A stretch of 64,000 nt of DNA from Prorocentrum cordatum (GCA_963575745.1 CAUYUJ010003003.1:459041-523040); one strand, 5' to 3'. Positions 30,311 through 41,582 are shown, counted from the stretch's first letter. Numbers and translations: made by a program. Notes: generated from the sequence alone by a model not told the origin.

Positions 30311-30575
30311 AGAACAGTACAACAAATAAGAAAAATGATAAGTATACCCGTAACAGGCCTCGGCCGCCGCAGGCTGCGCCTGGAGGAGCAGAGCTGAAAG
30401 GGGGCCCTGGGGCACGCAAAGAGGTGGACGCAAAACAACAGGGTTCCCCATGTGTTGTTCCAATCTTTCCGGGGGGGTTTTGGCTCCCCCCCCACTCCCC
30501 ATCGTTTCCCTGATCTTCTGGGGAATCGCCGACGGGTTGTGCCTGTGTGTGATCTTCTCCAGAAAAACATGCGGC

Positions 30576-30734
30576 ATGCACGGGCGCGTGTCCTCCTACA
30601 GGCGACTTTTGGACGAAGACTTGCAAACACTCAGAACATTTTCAAACACATTCTAAACACACACTTAAGAATCGACCCCAGACTATTTTTGGACCATGTT
30701 TGAATATTCCTCCTGTATGGGGGATATGCCCGAC
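30576..30734 (-). mobile_element. Introner-like inverted-repeat element E
   Basis: On the minus strand it starts GTCGGGCATATCCCCC ATACAGGAGG after ACTCAA and closes with CGCCTGTAGGAGGACACGCG. The interior carries the family segment cccagactatttttgg. About 159 bp. Confidence 0.65.
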
Positions 30735-30765
30735 TTGAGTAACACAGCGGCATGCACGGACACGT

Positions 30766-30903
30766 TCGGAGGTCCGCGCCGATCTCTTGGATCCGCGCTG
30801 GGCCCTCCTCCCTGGCGCGCGGAGCGCGCCAGGGGCGGCGCTGGAGGCGCCGCCAGGGGGTCCCAGCGCGGATCCAGGAAGTCTGCGCGGAGCCACGGAA
30901 GTC
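30766..30903. repeat. Nested foldback hairpin, copy 5
   Basis: Best-preserved copy: ttcggaggtccgcgccgatc..ttggatccgcgctgg pairs with ccagcgcggatccagg..gcgcggagccacggaa. Inner stems are ctggcgcgcggagcgcgccag and ggcggcgctggaggcgccgcc. Confidence 0.88.
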
Positions 30904-31047
30904 TACAGCGGGGCTGCTGAAATGAGGAAGCATGCACGAGGAAGGCAACCCCGTGGTGGCCTCGGCAAAGCCTTGCGTGTACGAGGAGGGCCGGAGGAAC
31001 CGCAGTGGACGGACCGAGGGAACATCGAGCCCCCCCCGAACCAAAAC

Positions 31048-31561
31048 TACCCCTTAGCTCAGCGTCTCGGCTGTCTCGTTGTGCCGGTGCTTCTTCTCCG
31101 GGCGCCGCTGCAGGTGCCGCCACCGGCTCGGGCTCGGCCGCCGGCGCGGGCGCCAGCGGCACGAACGCGTCCGCGGGATCGGACGTGTAGGTGGGCGCGG
31201 GCTCGGCCGCCGGCTCGGCCGCCAGCGGCACGACCGCCGCGGGCGCGGCCGACGTGGGCTGGGCCACGGGCGCGGCCGACGCGGGCTGCGCCGCGGGCGC
31301 GGCCGCGGGCATCACGGGCGCGGCCGACGTGGGCTGGGCCACGGGCGCGGTCGCCGCGGGCACCACGGGCGCGGTCGCCGCGGGCGCCACGGGCGCGGTC
31401 GCCGCGGGCACCACGGGAGCGGTCGCCGCGGGCGCCACGGGCGCGGTCGCCGCGGGCACCACGGGCGCGGTCGCCGCGGGCACCACGGGCGCGGTCGCCG
31501 CGGGCTCGTCGGGCGCGTACACGGTCTGCAGCGAGGACGCGGCCATGGGCGCGAGAATCAT
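31048..31561 (-). CDS. First exon of an Ala/Pro/Val-rich protein
   Basis: The frame opens at ATG 31561 with MILAPMAASSLQTVYAPDEP and runs through about eleven PAATAPVV/PAATAPVA units, then AAAPAAQPASAAPVAQPTS, PTYTSDPADAFVPLAPAPA and GEEAPAQRDSRDAELRG. It then loses protein character at AAGGG|GTAGTTTTGG, a plausible splice donor. Which of the first two Met codons is used is not clear. The repeat unit is 21 or 24 bp, so copy number may be polymorphic. No domain beyond low-complexity Ala/Pro/Val repeats, typical of linker or cell-surface regions. Downstream in the same direction lie a foldback hairpin (30766) and an introner-like element (30576). Confidence 0.55.
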
Positions 31562-32290
31562 GCCATGCCACGCGGATGTGACCCCATCGCCACCATCGCT
31601 CCGCCGACCCCCACGGGCCTCAGGGGTGACCTTGCATCCGAAGTGTCACCTACCTGCGGCCAATCCCACCAGCGTTCCGGGCGTGAGTATTTTGGGGAAT
31701 TGTTTCTTCCTACCTCCTTCTTCCCCCCGTCGGGGTCACCCATCCCCCATATCCCCTTCCGTGGGAGTGGTCAGGGTGCCCCGCGAGGTGTCAGACCGTC
31801 CAAGGCGGCAAGATGACTGCAATCGCGTGCCGGTTTGTCGACGAAGGCTTCCGATATGATTCAAGATGATCTTCGATATGCCTGCCACGGGCCCCCAGAC
31901 CACCTCGAGACAACTCCGAATGGCCACGCAGCCCTCAATGAGACCACCGAGATGCCCCATTCCTTCGAGAATCCAAAATTATTCTAACGATTGCTGCATT
32001 CTCGCCGTTTCGTTTCCTCTGGGCCTCCGGGGCATAAAATCCCACCAGCCCTTTGGGCGTGAGTGGTTTAGAGAGCCCGCTCTGTTCTCAACCCCCTTCT
32101 TCCCCTTCGGGGAGGGGTTTACCCCTCCCCCTACCCCCTCCCCCTGGGCCTGGAGAGGGCGCCCCGCGGGTCGTTGGAGGGGTTTTTTTCGACTCCTGGG
32201 AGGGCTAAAATTCGACACCCCTCACGAGGATTCTGGCCCCGACGGGGGGAGGCAGAAAAGTGCTCGCCTCATCTGTGATCGATCGCCCGA
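31562..32290. other. Dispersed repeat traces, no recognised gene
   Basis: aatcccaccagc..tttgggcgtgag and ggaattgtttcttcc / tcttccccttcggggagggg segments occur twice (31660-31760 and 32036-32160), members of a repeat also seen near 25280 and, cut off, at 63991-64000. Confidence 0.5.
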
Positions 32291-32299
32291 CAGATGGCC

Positions 32300-32870
32300 C
32301 CAAGATTCCTCCCAGACCCCTCCCAAAGAGTCCCAAGAGGCCCCAAGAGGCCTCCAAGAGGCCCCCAAGATGCCCCCAAGAGGCGCCCAAGAGGCCCCAA
32401 GAGGCTCCCCCGAGGCACCCAAGACGCTCCTGGAAGCCCCTGGAGCCGCCAAGAGGCCCCCAAGACGCCCCAAACGGCCTCCAAGAGGCTCCCAAGAGGC
32501 CCGAAGAGGCTCCCCCAAGGCACCCAAGACGCTCCTAGAAGCCCCTGGGGCCGCCAAGAGGCCCCGAAGACGCCCCAAAAGGCCTCCAAGAGGCTCCCAA
32601 AACGACTCACACCACGACGAGGGCCCCGAACGACTCACACCACGAGGAGCCCGAACGAGTCACACCAGGAGGAGGGGCCCGAACGACTCACACGACGACG
32701 AGGGGCCCGAACAACTCACACCACGAGAAGCCCGAACGACTCACACCAGGACGAAGAGCCCGAACGACTCACATCACGAAGAGCCCGACCGATTCACACC
32801 AGGAAGGAGGGCCCGAACGACTCACACCAGGACAAGAAACCCCAAACGACTCAAACCACGAGGAACGCTT
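32300..32870. repeat. CCCAAGAGGC and CGACTCACACCA minisatellites
   Basis: First part: units of gaggcccccaag and caaagagtcccaagaggcc, with a duplication of the block caagacgctcctggaagccc (32430 and 32527). Second part: gaacgactcacaccacgacg-type units of about 30 bp. Confidence 0.85.
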
Positions 32871-34084
32871 TCTCTCCCTCCTCCTCCGCCTCGTCCTTCT
32901 CCCGCTCCCACCACAAGGAGGATGTACAAGGAGGCGGGGGGAAGGAGGAACAGGGGAGACATGCGGGGGCAGGCGGAAACACGCCTGAAAAACACGACTG
33001 TCGGCATGCTTCGCAAGAGTTGCTGTTTTGAGATGGGCTGGTGGGGATACGCGAAGCGTAAAGAATTGGCTTGAAGATCGCCACATAATTTCAAGAAGGA
33101 CCCACAACGGGCCACATACGGCCCACAAGACGCACCAAAGCACCCCAAGAGCGCCCCATGACACGACTTCTCACGCTCTGGCAAGGCACGGTTAATTGAA
33201 GGTCCCCCTATTTCTGATTGAGGCCCTCCGAAAATGACCAAGACGACCCCAAGACCTCTCGATTATCCTCCCCCCTCTTCTGTTCCTCCCCCCCTTCTCT
33301 CACCTCGGGCTCACCTGGCGACCTAGGCCTGCGATCTTCTCCCACGCTCCTCCTCCGCAGCCGCCCTCCTTTTTTCCTGGTCATAATTGTGTACTCCTGT
33401 TTCCGACAGGGCCCGCTGGCCGTTCGAACGCGATGGCGTCCACCATAGCTACCGCTGGTCAAAACAACGTATCGTAACATCCCTCTTCTTTCTACTCGCG
33501 GTCCTCGGCGTCCTCGACGGGAAGGAGCATATACGTCATGTGCAACACAAGCCCTATACGATGAACGTCGTGTGAAACACATGCTGTACACGAAGTAGGC
33601 CAAAGGCAAGACATGACGTGCACGACGATGGGGGCCACTTGGGGGACAGGCCATACACTCGGGACAGGCCATGCACTCGGGAGGCCATCGGGGAAAGACG
33701 CACATAGCATTTGGCTCACACGACGACTCTGGTGTGATGTATTGGCCTGCCACGAGGAGGATCCATACAATAATGGTCCTGCGGCATGGGCTCTCCACTT
33801 CTTCCTTCGATGGCGGGTTCAACAGTTTCGCTGCGTACGCTGCGGCCGGCTCCTAGCCGTACCGGACAGTGTCGCTGGAATCCCAAACATTCCACGCGCA
33901 ACCGCACTGCGCGTCGCACCGCGACGATGGATGTGGCGCTCGACCCTAGACGCGCGCAGCGCTGCCCCTGGCCGACCGCGGCGCGGGCACAGGCCTGCGT
34001 CGCCCGCCCAGCCGAGCGCCCGGTGCCAACGCCCCAAACCGAATGACCGCCAAGGAACAGTGGGCGAGCAAAAACCACCGCGGG
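32871..34084. other. No recognised gene
   Basis: Mixed sequence. A gtgcaacacaagc/gtgtgaaacacatgc region near 33540-33590 and a ggacaggccatacactcggg duplication near 33652-33675 are the only local structure I see. Confidence 0.4.
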
Positions 34085-34290
34085 CGCTCCTCGCCTAGCG
34101 CGGCGGGACACCACCCAGCCGAGCGCGCGACACCCCTCCCAACCCTGGGCAGCGCGCGCGCCCCCTCGCGCCCTTCGCGACTGCTCGGGCGGCGCCCCCT
34201 GTCCTCTCGCCCAAGCGCGGAAACTGGGGCAGAAGCGCCCGCCCCGCCCTTTCGAGCCCACGATCAACGGTGCGCGATGATCGCCCGCCG
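34085..34290. repeat. GC-rich segment duplicated at 36560-36810
   Basis: caccgcgggcgctcctcgc, cacccagccga, acccctcccaaccctgggc, gcggcgccccct and tcgcccaagcgcgg recur in the same order at 36560-36810 with indels. Confidence 0.6.
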
Positions 34291-34504
34291 CAAAACCTCG
34301 GCGCGGACTCCAAGCGGCTCGGCGCGTCGCGCAGCGACGATGGTCCGAGAGGCCTAGCTGTGCGAGCCGCGCGCGCGCGGGCGCAGACCCAATGCGCAGC
34401 GCCCGCTGGAGCGCCCGCGCGCGCGCTCTACCTAGCACGGGGCCGGGCCTCATTCCCTCGCGCATTGCTGTCGGACGCGCAAGTGCCCCCAGCCTCGAGA
34501 GAAA

Positions 34505-34640
34505 CGTCCCGCCTCGGCGGGCAAACGCTGTAGACTGGATGCGCTCCGCCACCCGCCCGCGCGAACCACCTCGGCCAGGCCGGTGCCGCGCTCGAGCAAG
34601 TCGAGCGCGTTCCCTCGTAGAGGCTCTTTCTCGTCGAGTT
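34505..34640 (-). pseudogene. Tyrosine recombinase-like C-terminal fragment
   Basis: The minus frame reads EKEPLRGNALDLLERGTGLA, EVVRAGGWRSASSLQRL. This resembles the last catalytic block of tyrosine recombinases (R-x-x-ALDLL-x-RG-x-x-L-x-EV-x-x-AGGWRS, then a Y). The Arg is present; the His three residues before it is replaced (EPLR where HxxR is expected), and the expected Tyr after LQR is Leu. The frame stays open upstream but no other recombinase block is recognisable, so this is a decayed or frameshifted remnant at best. Confidence 0.35.
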
Positions 34641-35644
34641 CCTCTCCTCTGCGCCAGCCGCCCTGAACGCTATCCAGATGGCGGCCGCGGCGCCGGCGGG
34701 GGAGATGCTCGCGAAGGCCTGCTTGCCCACGCCCACTTTCTCTCATAACACGCCGACATCGCACACTGGGCGCGCGCCTTTGCCGCCCGCAGTGCGGCGC
34801 CAAAGCGCGGGCCACATTGTGGCAGGCCGTGCCGAATTCTTGCGCCGCTGCAAACGCATACCTGACGCGCCCGCTGAGATGCTCGCTGGCGCCGCGCTGC
34901 TCGTTGAATGCCGACCCATCGAAGACAGCGGGCAAGCCCTAACATGGCAGGAGCACGCCCCTCCTGACTGACGCGGCCGCCACGCCCGAGGGGCTCGCCC
35001 CGACCGCTCTGGATCAGGGGGCGCGCTGCGCGCGTCGCTCGACTCCTGCGGGCGCCGGGCGCCGCGCGACTCTTCGCGGCGCCCAATCGCGCGCGCATCC
35101 AAAAACGCTCGCCGAGGGCAGCCGTCGACGCCGACGCGTGCTCGAAAACCTGCGCCAAAGCCCGCAACGCTTCAAGAACCTGCGATCGCGCGGCACAGCG
35201 CGCCGGCAATCCTCCTGCACCCAAGCGAACTTCCAGAAGCGCAACCACCGAGCACTGCGCTGAGCGAGGACAGCTGCCAAGCGCCGCGGCCAGGCGCGCC
35301 CTCGCGGAGGAAGACGCGCGCCCTCGCGGAGGAAAGCCAGCGCTGGGGGGGCCCATTGCTGCGATGCCATCGAAGGCGCGCTGCGATTCTTTCACTGGGC
35401 GCGGCAAGTTGATTCGGGCGCTATACAGCATGCTCGGCGACGGCCTCGACCGCCCCTCGAACTCTCGAGCTCGCCGCAGGATCTCCTCTCGCGACGGCAG
35501 GGCACGGCGGCGAACAGAATTGCTCTCCGGCGCCGTCGCCCCGGCCGCGCCCCCAGGACCCAGCCGCCAGCGCGGCGGGGGCCCGTGGAGGGCCGCGCTT
35601 GGCAGCCTTTCGCGCGCGCCGCGAAGTCGCGCGCAGGCGGGCAC

Positions 35645-36510
35645 GCGGGCGCCACGCACGGTCAGCTGCGCACGGGCAAGACAGCGCCACGCACGGGCAG
35701 ATGCGTGCCACGCGCGGGCAGATCGCGCCACCTCTGGGCACAACCGCACACGGGCAGTCGAAGGCCCCGCATGGGCATGCCACGCACGGGCAGCACTGTG
35801 CTCCGAGAAGCAAAAAGCGTACCGCACATGGGCAGCAGGTGTCCCACGGTGGTATCTGCGCACCACGCGCGGGCAAAGTTGCGCCGCCATCGGGCAGCGC
35901 CACACTCAGGCAGACGCGCATGCCACACACGGGCAAATCGCTCCACGTCAGAAGGATAAACACGACCCACGCGAACACAAGTACGGCCACGAGTGGGCCT
36001 GGACACACGCCTCTCGCGTGCATAGTGCCACGCACAGGCAAAACGTGACACGAAAGGACAAACGCACGCCTCACGCGTGCACGCTCGCAACCACCAGTGG
36101 GCCTGGGATACGCGCCTCAGGCCTGCAACGTGCCACGCACGCGAATGACGTGCCACGCTGCGGCGGACATGCGCCCGACACGTCCATAGTCGCGGCAACT
36201 GATGACCACACATTATGCTCAGACGCGCGCCTTGCGAATGCAAGCGGGCAAGACGATATTTCGGATGCGAGCCTCGCGCGTGTACAGCCGCGGCCACCAA
36301 CGGACCAGGGACACGTGTCCCACTCGTGCAGCGTGCCACACACGGGCAGAACGTGCAACAACAGAGCAGACACACGCGGGGACATGAATAGGCCAAGGAC
36401 ACACGCCTCACACATGCATGATGCCTCTCACGGGCAGAAAGTGGCACAATAGGGCATACACGTGCCTCTCACATGCAAAGTGCTACACACGGGCAAACCC
36501 ACGCATCGCA
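35645..36510. repeat. CACGCACGGGCAG degenerate minisatellite
   Basis: Irregularly spaced gccacgcacgggcag and cacacgggcagaacg units. The opposite strand reads repeated PVCGT/PVRG peptides as a result. No gene. Confidence 0.75.
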
Positions 36511-36559
36511 CATGCGCATCGCATGCACAAGCGCGCGATGACGCCGGGGCGGGGCTCCA

Positions 36560-36810
36560 AAACCGCACCACGGGTGCCCCTCGCTGGGGTACCCCCCCAG
36601 CCGACTGTGCGCGGTGCCCCTCCCAACCCTGGGCCGCGCACGCGGCTCCTCGCGCGCTCGCCCACGCAAAAGCAGGGCGGACCGCGCAACGCCTCGCACC
36701 CATGGCTTGGGCTCGCGCGGCGCCCCCTAGTTTTCGCCCAAGCATGGGAGCTGGGGTGGGGGCGCCCGCTCCGCCGTTTCTTGCCCGCGATCAGTGCTGC
36801 ACGATGGTCA
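36560..36810. repeat. Second copy of the 34085 segment
   Basis: Same order of blocks, ending cgcgatcagtgctgcacgatgg against cacgatcaacggtgcgcgatg in the first copy. Confidence 0.6.
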
Positions 36811-36837
36811 GTGCCACCTGCTTTCCCCCAATCCCTC

Positions 36838-37130
36838 CTCGTCCTCCTCCTCCTCCTCCTCTTCCTCCTCCTCCTCCTCCATCATCCTGTTTCCTCCTGC
36901 TTCTCCTCCCGCCACCTCCTCCTCCTCCTCCTCCTCCTCCTCCTCCTCCTCCTCCTCCTCCTCCTCCCCCTTCTCCTCCTCCCCTTCCTCATCCACTTCC
37001 TCCTCGTCCTCTTCCTCAGTCCGCCTCCTTATCCGCCTTTTTCTTTTCCTCCTCCTCCGCCTCCTTCTCCTCCTCCTCCTTCTCGTCCTCCTCCTCCTCG
37101 CCCTCCTCCTCCCACCCGTCGCCCGCCATC
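36838..37130. repeat. (CCT)n microsatellite
   Basis: Long imperfect CCT tract with CATCATCCTG and CGCCTCC breaks. Confidence 0.95.
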
Positions 37131-37609
37131 ATCACTCCCCCCAGGGATGCACTATTCTGACACCCGCTCTGGGTCCAGGCTTGGCGGAAACGGGTTCGAC
37201 ATCGACGCGTAGTTGGGGCGCTCCAACCAAAACCCGCTCCAGTCCTACCCCCAGCTCCTTCTGAGGCCAATCCTGGCCTGTGTTCCGAGACGCGCCAGGC
37301 TTTTGCGACGAGAAACCCCGCCCCGAAGGCCCCTGAGAGGCACCGCGAAAAGCCCTCACCTCAACGGCCTGCCCCCCGGGAGCGCAGCGAATGCTGCCGA
37401 ACTGAAGGCCTTCGCCGTGCTGGAACACAGTCCTCCAATTCGATGAGCCCGGCCCCGCCATCCTGCGGGGCCAGCCACGATCGAATCCCTGACCATACGT
37501 TCGGCAGGGCTCAAAGGAAAGACTTCAAGGGGCTTGGAGGTTGCGGCGAAAAGCCAGCTGGATCGACTCCTGCAGCTGCGTGAAGGACGAGACGGGCGAA
37601 CTCGACCTC

Positions 37610-37915
37610 AACGACGATCACGACGACCACGACGACGACGACGACGACGACCTACGACTTCGACATCAGCTTCGGCGACGACAGACGACAGACGATGACG
37701 ACGACGACAACGACCTCGACCTCAATATCAGCCTCGACGGCGACATCGATGAGGACGAAAACGACGGCGACGACTTTGGCGACGACGGCGGCGTCGGTTC
37801 CCGCATCGAACGCGGAACCGACGCCGCAACGCCGGCGACGACGACCCAGAAAACGACGACGACGACGACGACGAACTACGACGACAACGACGAACAAAAA
37901 CCGCGGCGGCGGCGG
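37610..37915. repeat. ACG/GAC trinucleotide-rich region
   Basis: cgacgacgacg tracts alternate with cgacctcaa and ggcgacgacttt segments. Acidic or basic frames on each strand are compositional. Confidence 0.8.
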
Positions 37916-37929
37916 CGGGGGCGGTTACG

Positions 37930-38614
37930 GCGAGGCTGGCAACTGCCACGTCGACAGCGGCGGCCCCTGACATCCGCCGCGCTGAAATTTTTCAATTGGC
38001 GGCCAAGGAAATCGGGGCCTTTTCCCCAAGCTGGCAAGGTTAGGTCGAGCATGTCCCCCAAAAGGCGAATTTCGGGAAGAGGAATAACAACAACTCCTTG
38101 GCGCGTGCTCGAAAAAATGACCCAGGCGAAAGACCCAACCATGTGCAGTTGTGAATACTGCAATTCTGAATCTTGTCTTCGGTGGCGCTCCCTGCGGGGC
38201 CAGGAATCCACAAACCGCGCGAGGGGCGCGCCGAATTGCGTGGCGAGGCACACGCCGCGAACGGGGACGATCGGTCGAATTTTAAAAGACTGAGCGCGGG
38301 TGAGTCTGAGCGCGAGCGAATATGGAGTGTGAATGAGTCAGCGCGCGGGTGAGTACATGTGCATGAATGCTATGGCTACGACTAAAATGTAAATGCATAT
38401 GAAAGTGATTGGTTCGGGCAGGCCTGACTCTGAACACTCGTGACGCTGAGCGAGGCCGCCGCGTGGAGCGCCCCCGGAAACCCCGATGGCAGCGCCCGCG
38501 CGCCGCGACGCCCATGTCGGCACGCCCCTCACGAAGATCGCGCCCGCTTCCTTCCCCTCCTTTCCCTAGCTCATTGCCCGCGCATTCCGAAGTCCGAGGC
38601 TGCGGGCGCAGCGC
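37930..38614. other. No recognised gene
   Basis: 37980-38250 has balanced composition and open frames both ways (for example minus MPRHAIRRAPRAVCGFLAPQ), but no motif or splice structure that I can support. Confidence 0.4.
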
Positions 38615-38770
38615 AGCGCGGAGTCCCCGCGACGCGCGCCGGTCGCCCTGGAAGGTCCCAGCGACGCGCGCGGGTCGTCCGCTGCGCGGAGCAAAGAGAG
38701 CTGGCCCGCGACGCGCGCCGGTCGCCCGGAGAGGGTCCCAGCGACGCGCGCGGGTCGTCCGCGGCGCGAG
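38615..38770. repeat. Tandem duplication of about 77 bp
   Basis: gcgacgcgcgccggtcgccc, ggtcccagcgacgcgcgcgg, gtcgtccgc occurs twice, spaced by gcgcggagcaaagagag. Confidence 0.85.
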
Positions 38771-38829
38771 GCCAGACAATTAATCGGGCAATCGACAGAA
38801 TTCGCGGCTCGGGCGGGGCGCCCCTCAAG

Positions 38830-38999
38830 TCAGCCCTCGCGGATGAACTCGGTGAAGCCGGGCTCCCTTGCGAGGGCCGTCGCCTCCCTCCTGCACCGCG
38901 TCGTGCGCGCCGCAAACTGCTCCAGCTGCTTCCGCAAGCCCTCCCGCGGCCCTGCCAGGAAGAACTCGATGCGCGGCGCCCGCATGAGCAGGAGGTCCT
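38830..38999 (-). CDS. Possible C-terminal exon, unknown product
   Basis: After a CTGCCATAAG acceptor-like junction, the minus frame reads DLLLMRAPRIEFFLAGPREG, LRKQLEQFAARTTRCRREAT and ALAREPGFTEFIREG, then TGA at 38832-38830. Residue use is normal and amphipathic, better than the other frames, but no family is recognised. The upstream side is a tandem repeat, so any preceding exon lies beyond 39600. Confidence 0.3.
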
Positions 39000-39625
39000 T
39001 ATGGCAGACGCAGCCACTGTGGCCTTCGGAGGAGCTCCCTATGATTGGGGCCACGACACGTGTGAGGGGTGTGCCGAAATGGGGCGGGTGGAACCGCATG
39101 CGGTCGCTGCCGCTGGGGCCTTCGGTGGAGCTCCCTGTGGGGCCACGACACGTGTGGGGCGTGTGCCGAAATAGGGGTGGAACCGCATGCGGGCGCTGCT
39201 GCTGGGGCCTTCGGTGGAACTCCATATTGGCGACGCAAAACGTGTGAGGAGTGTGCCGAAATGGGGGGGTGGAGCCACATGCGGGCGCTGCCGCTGGGGC
39301 CTTCGGTGGAACTCCCTATTGCGGCCAGAAAACGTGTGAGGGGTGTGCCGAAATGGGGGTGGAAGACTATGTGGGCGCTGCCGCTGGGGCCTTCGGTGGA
39401 GCTCCCTATGCGGCCACGAATCGTGTGAGGGGAATGCCGAAATGGGGGGGGGATGGAACCGCATGCGGTCGCTGCCGCTGGGGCCTTCGGTGGAGCTCCC
39501 TATGGGGCCAGGAAGCGTGTGAGGGGTATGCCGGAATGGGGGTGGAGCCGCATGCGCGCGCTGCCGCTGGGGCCTTCGGAGCTCCCTAGTGGGCCACGAA
39601 ACGTGTGAGGGGTGTGCCGAACTTG
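39000..39625. repeat. Tandem repeat of about 84-92 bp, seven copies
   Basis: Each unit has cacgtgtgaggggtgtgccg, aaatggggg, tggaaccgcatgcggg, cgctgccgctggggccttcg and gtggagctccctat. Spacing varies by small indels. Confidence 0.95.
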
Positions 39626-39629
39626 GTGC

Positions 39630-39978
39630 CGTTGATGGCGACGATAACGGCGATGATGATTGCAAGGATGGTGATGATGACGATGATGCCGACGAAGATG
39701 AATATGATGATGCTGATGATGATGATGCTGATGATGCTGATGATGATGATGTTGATGGCGACGATAACGGCGATGATGATTGCAAGGATGGTGATGATGA
39801 CGATGATGCCGACGAAGATGAATATGATGATGATGATGTTGATGATGATGATGATGAAGATGATGATGATGCTGATGCTGATGCTGCTGATGATGATGAT
39901 GATGATGATGATGGTAATAACGATAACGATGACGATGATGATGCCGATGATGATGATGACGATGACGATGACGATGAC

Positions 39979-40039
<61 letters not shown>

Positions 40040-40045
40040 GTAAGA
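39630..40045. repeat. GAT-type trinucleotide microsatellite
   Basis: GATGATG-rich tract containing a 120-bp direct duplication (gttgatggcgacgataacgg at 39629 and 39749). The poly-Asp frame is a repeat artefact. Confidence 0.95.
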
Positions 40046-40119
40046 GGAGGGAGGGGGCAGCGGGATGAGTGAACGCGAGGCGCTGTCTCTTCAAAACGAG
40101 GACCCAACACCACAGGATG

Positions 40120-40204
40120 GTTGGGAAAATGGGGAAAAAAGGTAGTCTCCAGACTATTTTTCTGTTATTTCTGAATTTTCGTCCTGAAGAGGGACACGCC
40201 CGAT
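40120..40204 (-). mobile_element. Introner-like element end
   Basis: Minus strand begins ATCGGGCGTGTCCCTC TTCAGGACG; the interior includes the family segment agtctccagactattttt. The distal end is not identifiable. Confidence 0.45.
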
Positions 40205-40255
40205 GTCAGGGTAGGGCAGTCTTTCCGACTGGATCAGCGTGTCCGTGCCATTGTT

Positions 40256-40419
40256 GGCGGCGCACTCGGGGGGGTAGGGCGAGGGGGGAAGACTTCTTAG
40301 AAGGGGGCTGCTTCTCAGAAGGCGCCGGCCTTCCATGTATAGAGAGGGCACGCGTCTTCTGAAGCAAGGTTGCGTCTAAGAAGCATTCCCCCTTTCCCTA
40401 CCCCACTCTGCGCGTGGCC
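40256..40419. mobile_element. MITE-like element (TTCTTAGAAG family), copy 2
   Basis: ggcggcgcactcggggggg arm with acttcttagaagggggct, interior gaaggcgccggccttccatg and aagcaaggttgcg, closing aagaagcattccccc..ctctgcgcgtggc. Confidence 0.75.
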
Positions 40420-40549
40420 GGCACAGGGCCCGAAAACGGGCCCCACAGGCCGAAATCTAGGAACACACCTGGCATGAAACAGTCGTATCATCGGAGGCGA
40501 TGTTGCAATTCTTTTCGCTAGATCGGATCTAAGGAGGAGAAAGAAGGAC

Positions 40550-40646
40550 CAGCACGGACTTCTTGCGCCAGGGACGGCGCCGGAAGCGCCGCCCATGGGG
40601 GAGCCCGGCGCCGATGTAAGAATTCCGCGCCGACCTCTGGACACTT
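40550..40646. repeat. Nested foldback hairpin, copy 6 (shortened)
   Basis: gacttcttgcgccaggg, inner cggcgccggaagcgccg, then gatgtaagaattccgcgccg and acctctgg. The left outer arm is partly missing. Confidence 0.6.
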
Positions 40647-40854
40647 ACGATAATGCCGGCTGTGTCCCGCGACCTGGGGCTGGCGGCGGAGGCGACATGA
40701 GCCGACCTCGACGACCGCGACGACGACGACGACGACTGCGAGTCCAGATCAACTGGTCCTTGCCCAGAGGCTCCCGAAAACGGGCCCCAGAGGCAGGCCG
40801 AAATCTGGGAACGCACCCGGCATGATACCTTCGGAGATCTACAGGGCGGTGGTG

Positions 40855-41047
40855 TCGGGGGCGGCCAAGAGGGGGGCGCCCAAGAGGGGGGGGCGCAAAT
40901 CATGACCGGCGGCACGTGCGCGGCCCAGGGGGGGGGGGCCCGGGATGTCATGAAATAAGAGGAGGCGCCATGAAATCTGGGGAAATATCATGGCCCCCGC
41001 CATGACACCCACCCCCCCCCTAGTCATCACCCCCCTCATTTTCCGCC
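40855..41047. repeat. Dispersed repeat, second copy of 2765-2953
   Basis: Same order and orientation as the first copy, from gggggcggccaagagggggg to tagtcatcacccccc. Confidence 0.78.
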
Positions 41048-41299
41048 TCCGATGGTTGCGCAGGCGACCTCGCCGACCCCGACGACGACTACGGCGGCGG
41101 CGGCCGGCGGCGACGTCGGCGCCGACGCCGGCCGCGCGGCCTTGGCCCGCCGTGGCGAGGGCGCGCCGTGGCGAAGGCCGCGGCCGCCGCGGCGCACGCG
41201 GCGGCGGCCGCGGCGAGGGCCGCGAAGGCGGCGCGGCGGTGCGCGCGGCGGCGCCCGGGCGCCTGCTCGGGGGGGGGTCCAACATGAAGCAGGGGCCGG
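41048..41299. other. GC-rich CGGCGGC segment, no recognised gene
   Basis: Dense CGG/GGC codon-like repeats; Ala/Arg frames on both strands are compositional. Confidence 0.5.
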
Positions 41300-41492
41300 C
41301 CGTCCCGGCAGTTCTATATAGGCCTACCACGACATGCTCTCAGAACCCCACAGTGTTCCCATAAGAGAAAACAGGGTTCTTTGAACATGTAAGCCCGATG
41401 TGCTAAAACAAGTCGGTCCCAGCCAGACATGTTCTGAGAACATGTCGTGGAAGCCACAAGAGGCTATTAAAACATTGCTTGGGGGGTCCGAA
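41300..41492 (+). mobile_element. GTTCTTAGAAC-rich dispersed element, copy c
   Basis: ccggccgtcccggcagttct, ataggcctaccacgacatg, gggttctttgaacatgtaag, cccgatgtgctaaaacaagt, ccagacatgttctgagaac, atgtcgtggaagccacaag, ttaaaacattgcttgg. Confidence 0.83.
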
Positions 41493-41536
41493 AGGAGGGG
41501 GGCGCGCCAGCGGCAGGGCTGAACCGAAACGGTGTG

Positions 41537-41582
41537 TGTGTGTGTGTGTGTGTGCATGCCGGTGTGTGTGTGTGTGTGGGTG
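41537..41582. repeat. (TG)n dinucleotide tracts
   Basis: Two TG runs separated by catgccggtg. Confidence 0.95.

Noticed and set aside
39589-40068. Asp-rich open frame resembling calcium-binding repeats
   Set aside because: A GAT trinucleotide microsatellite; no EF-hand or RTX spacing, and the frames on both strands are open.
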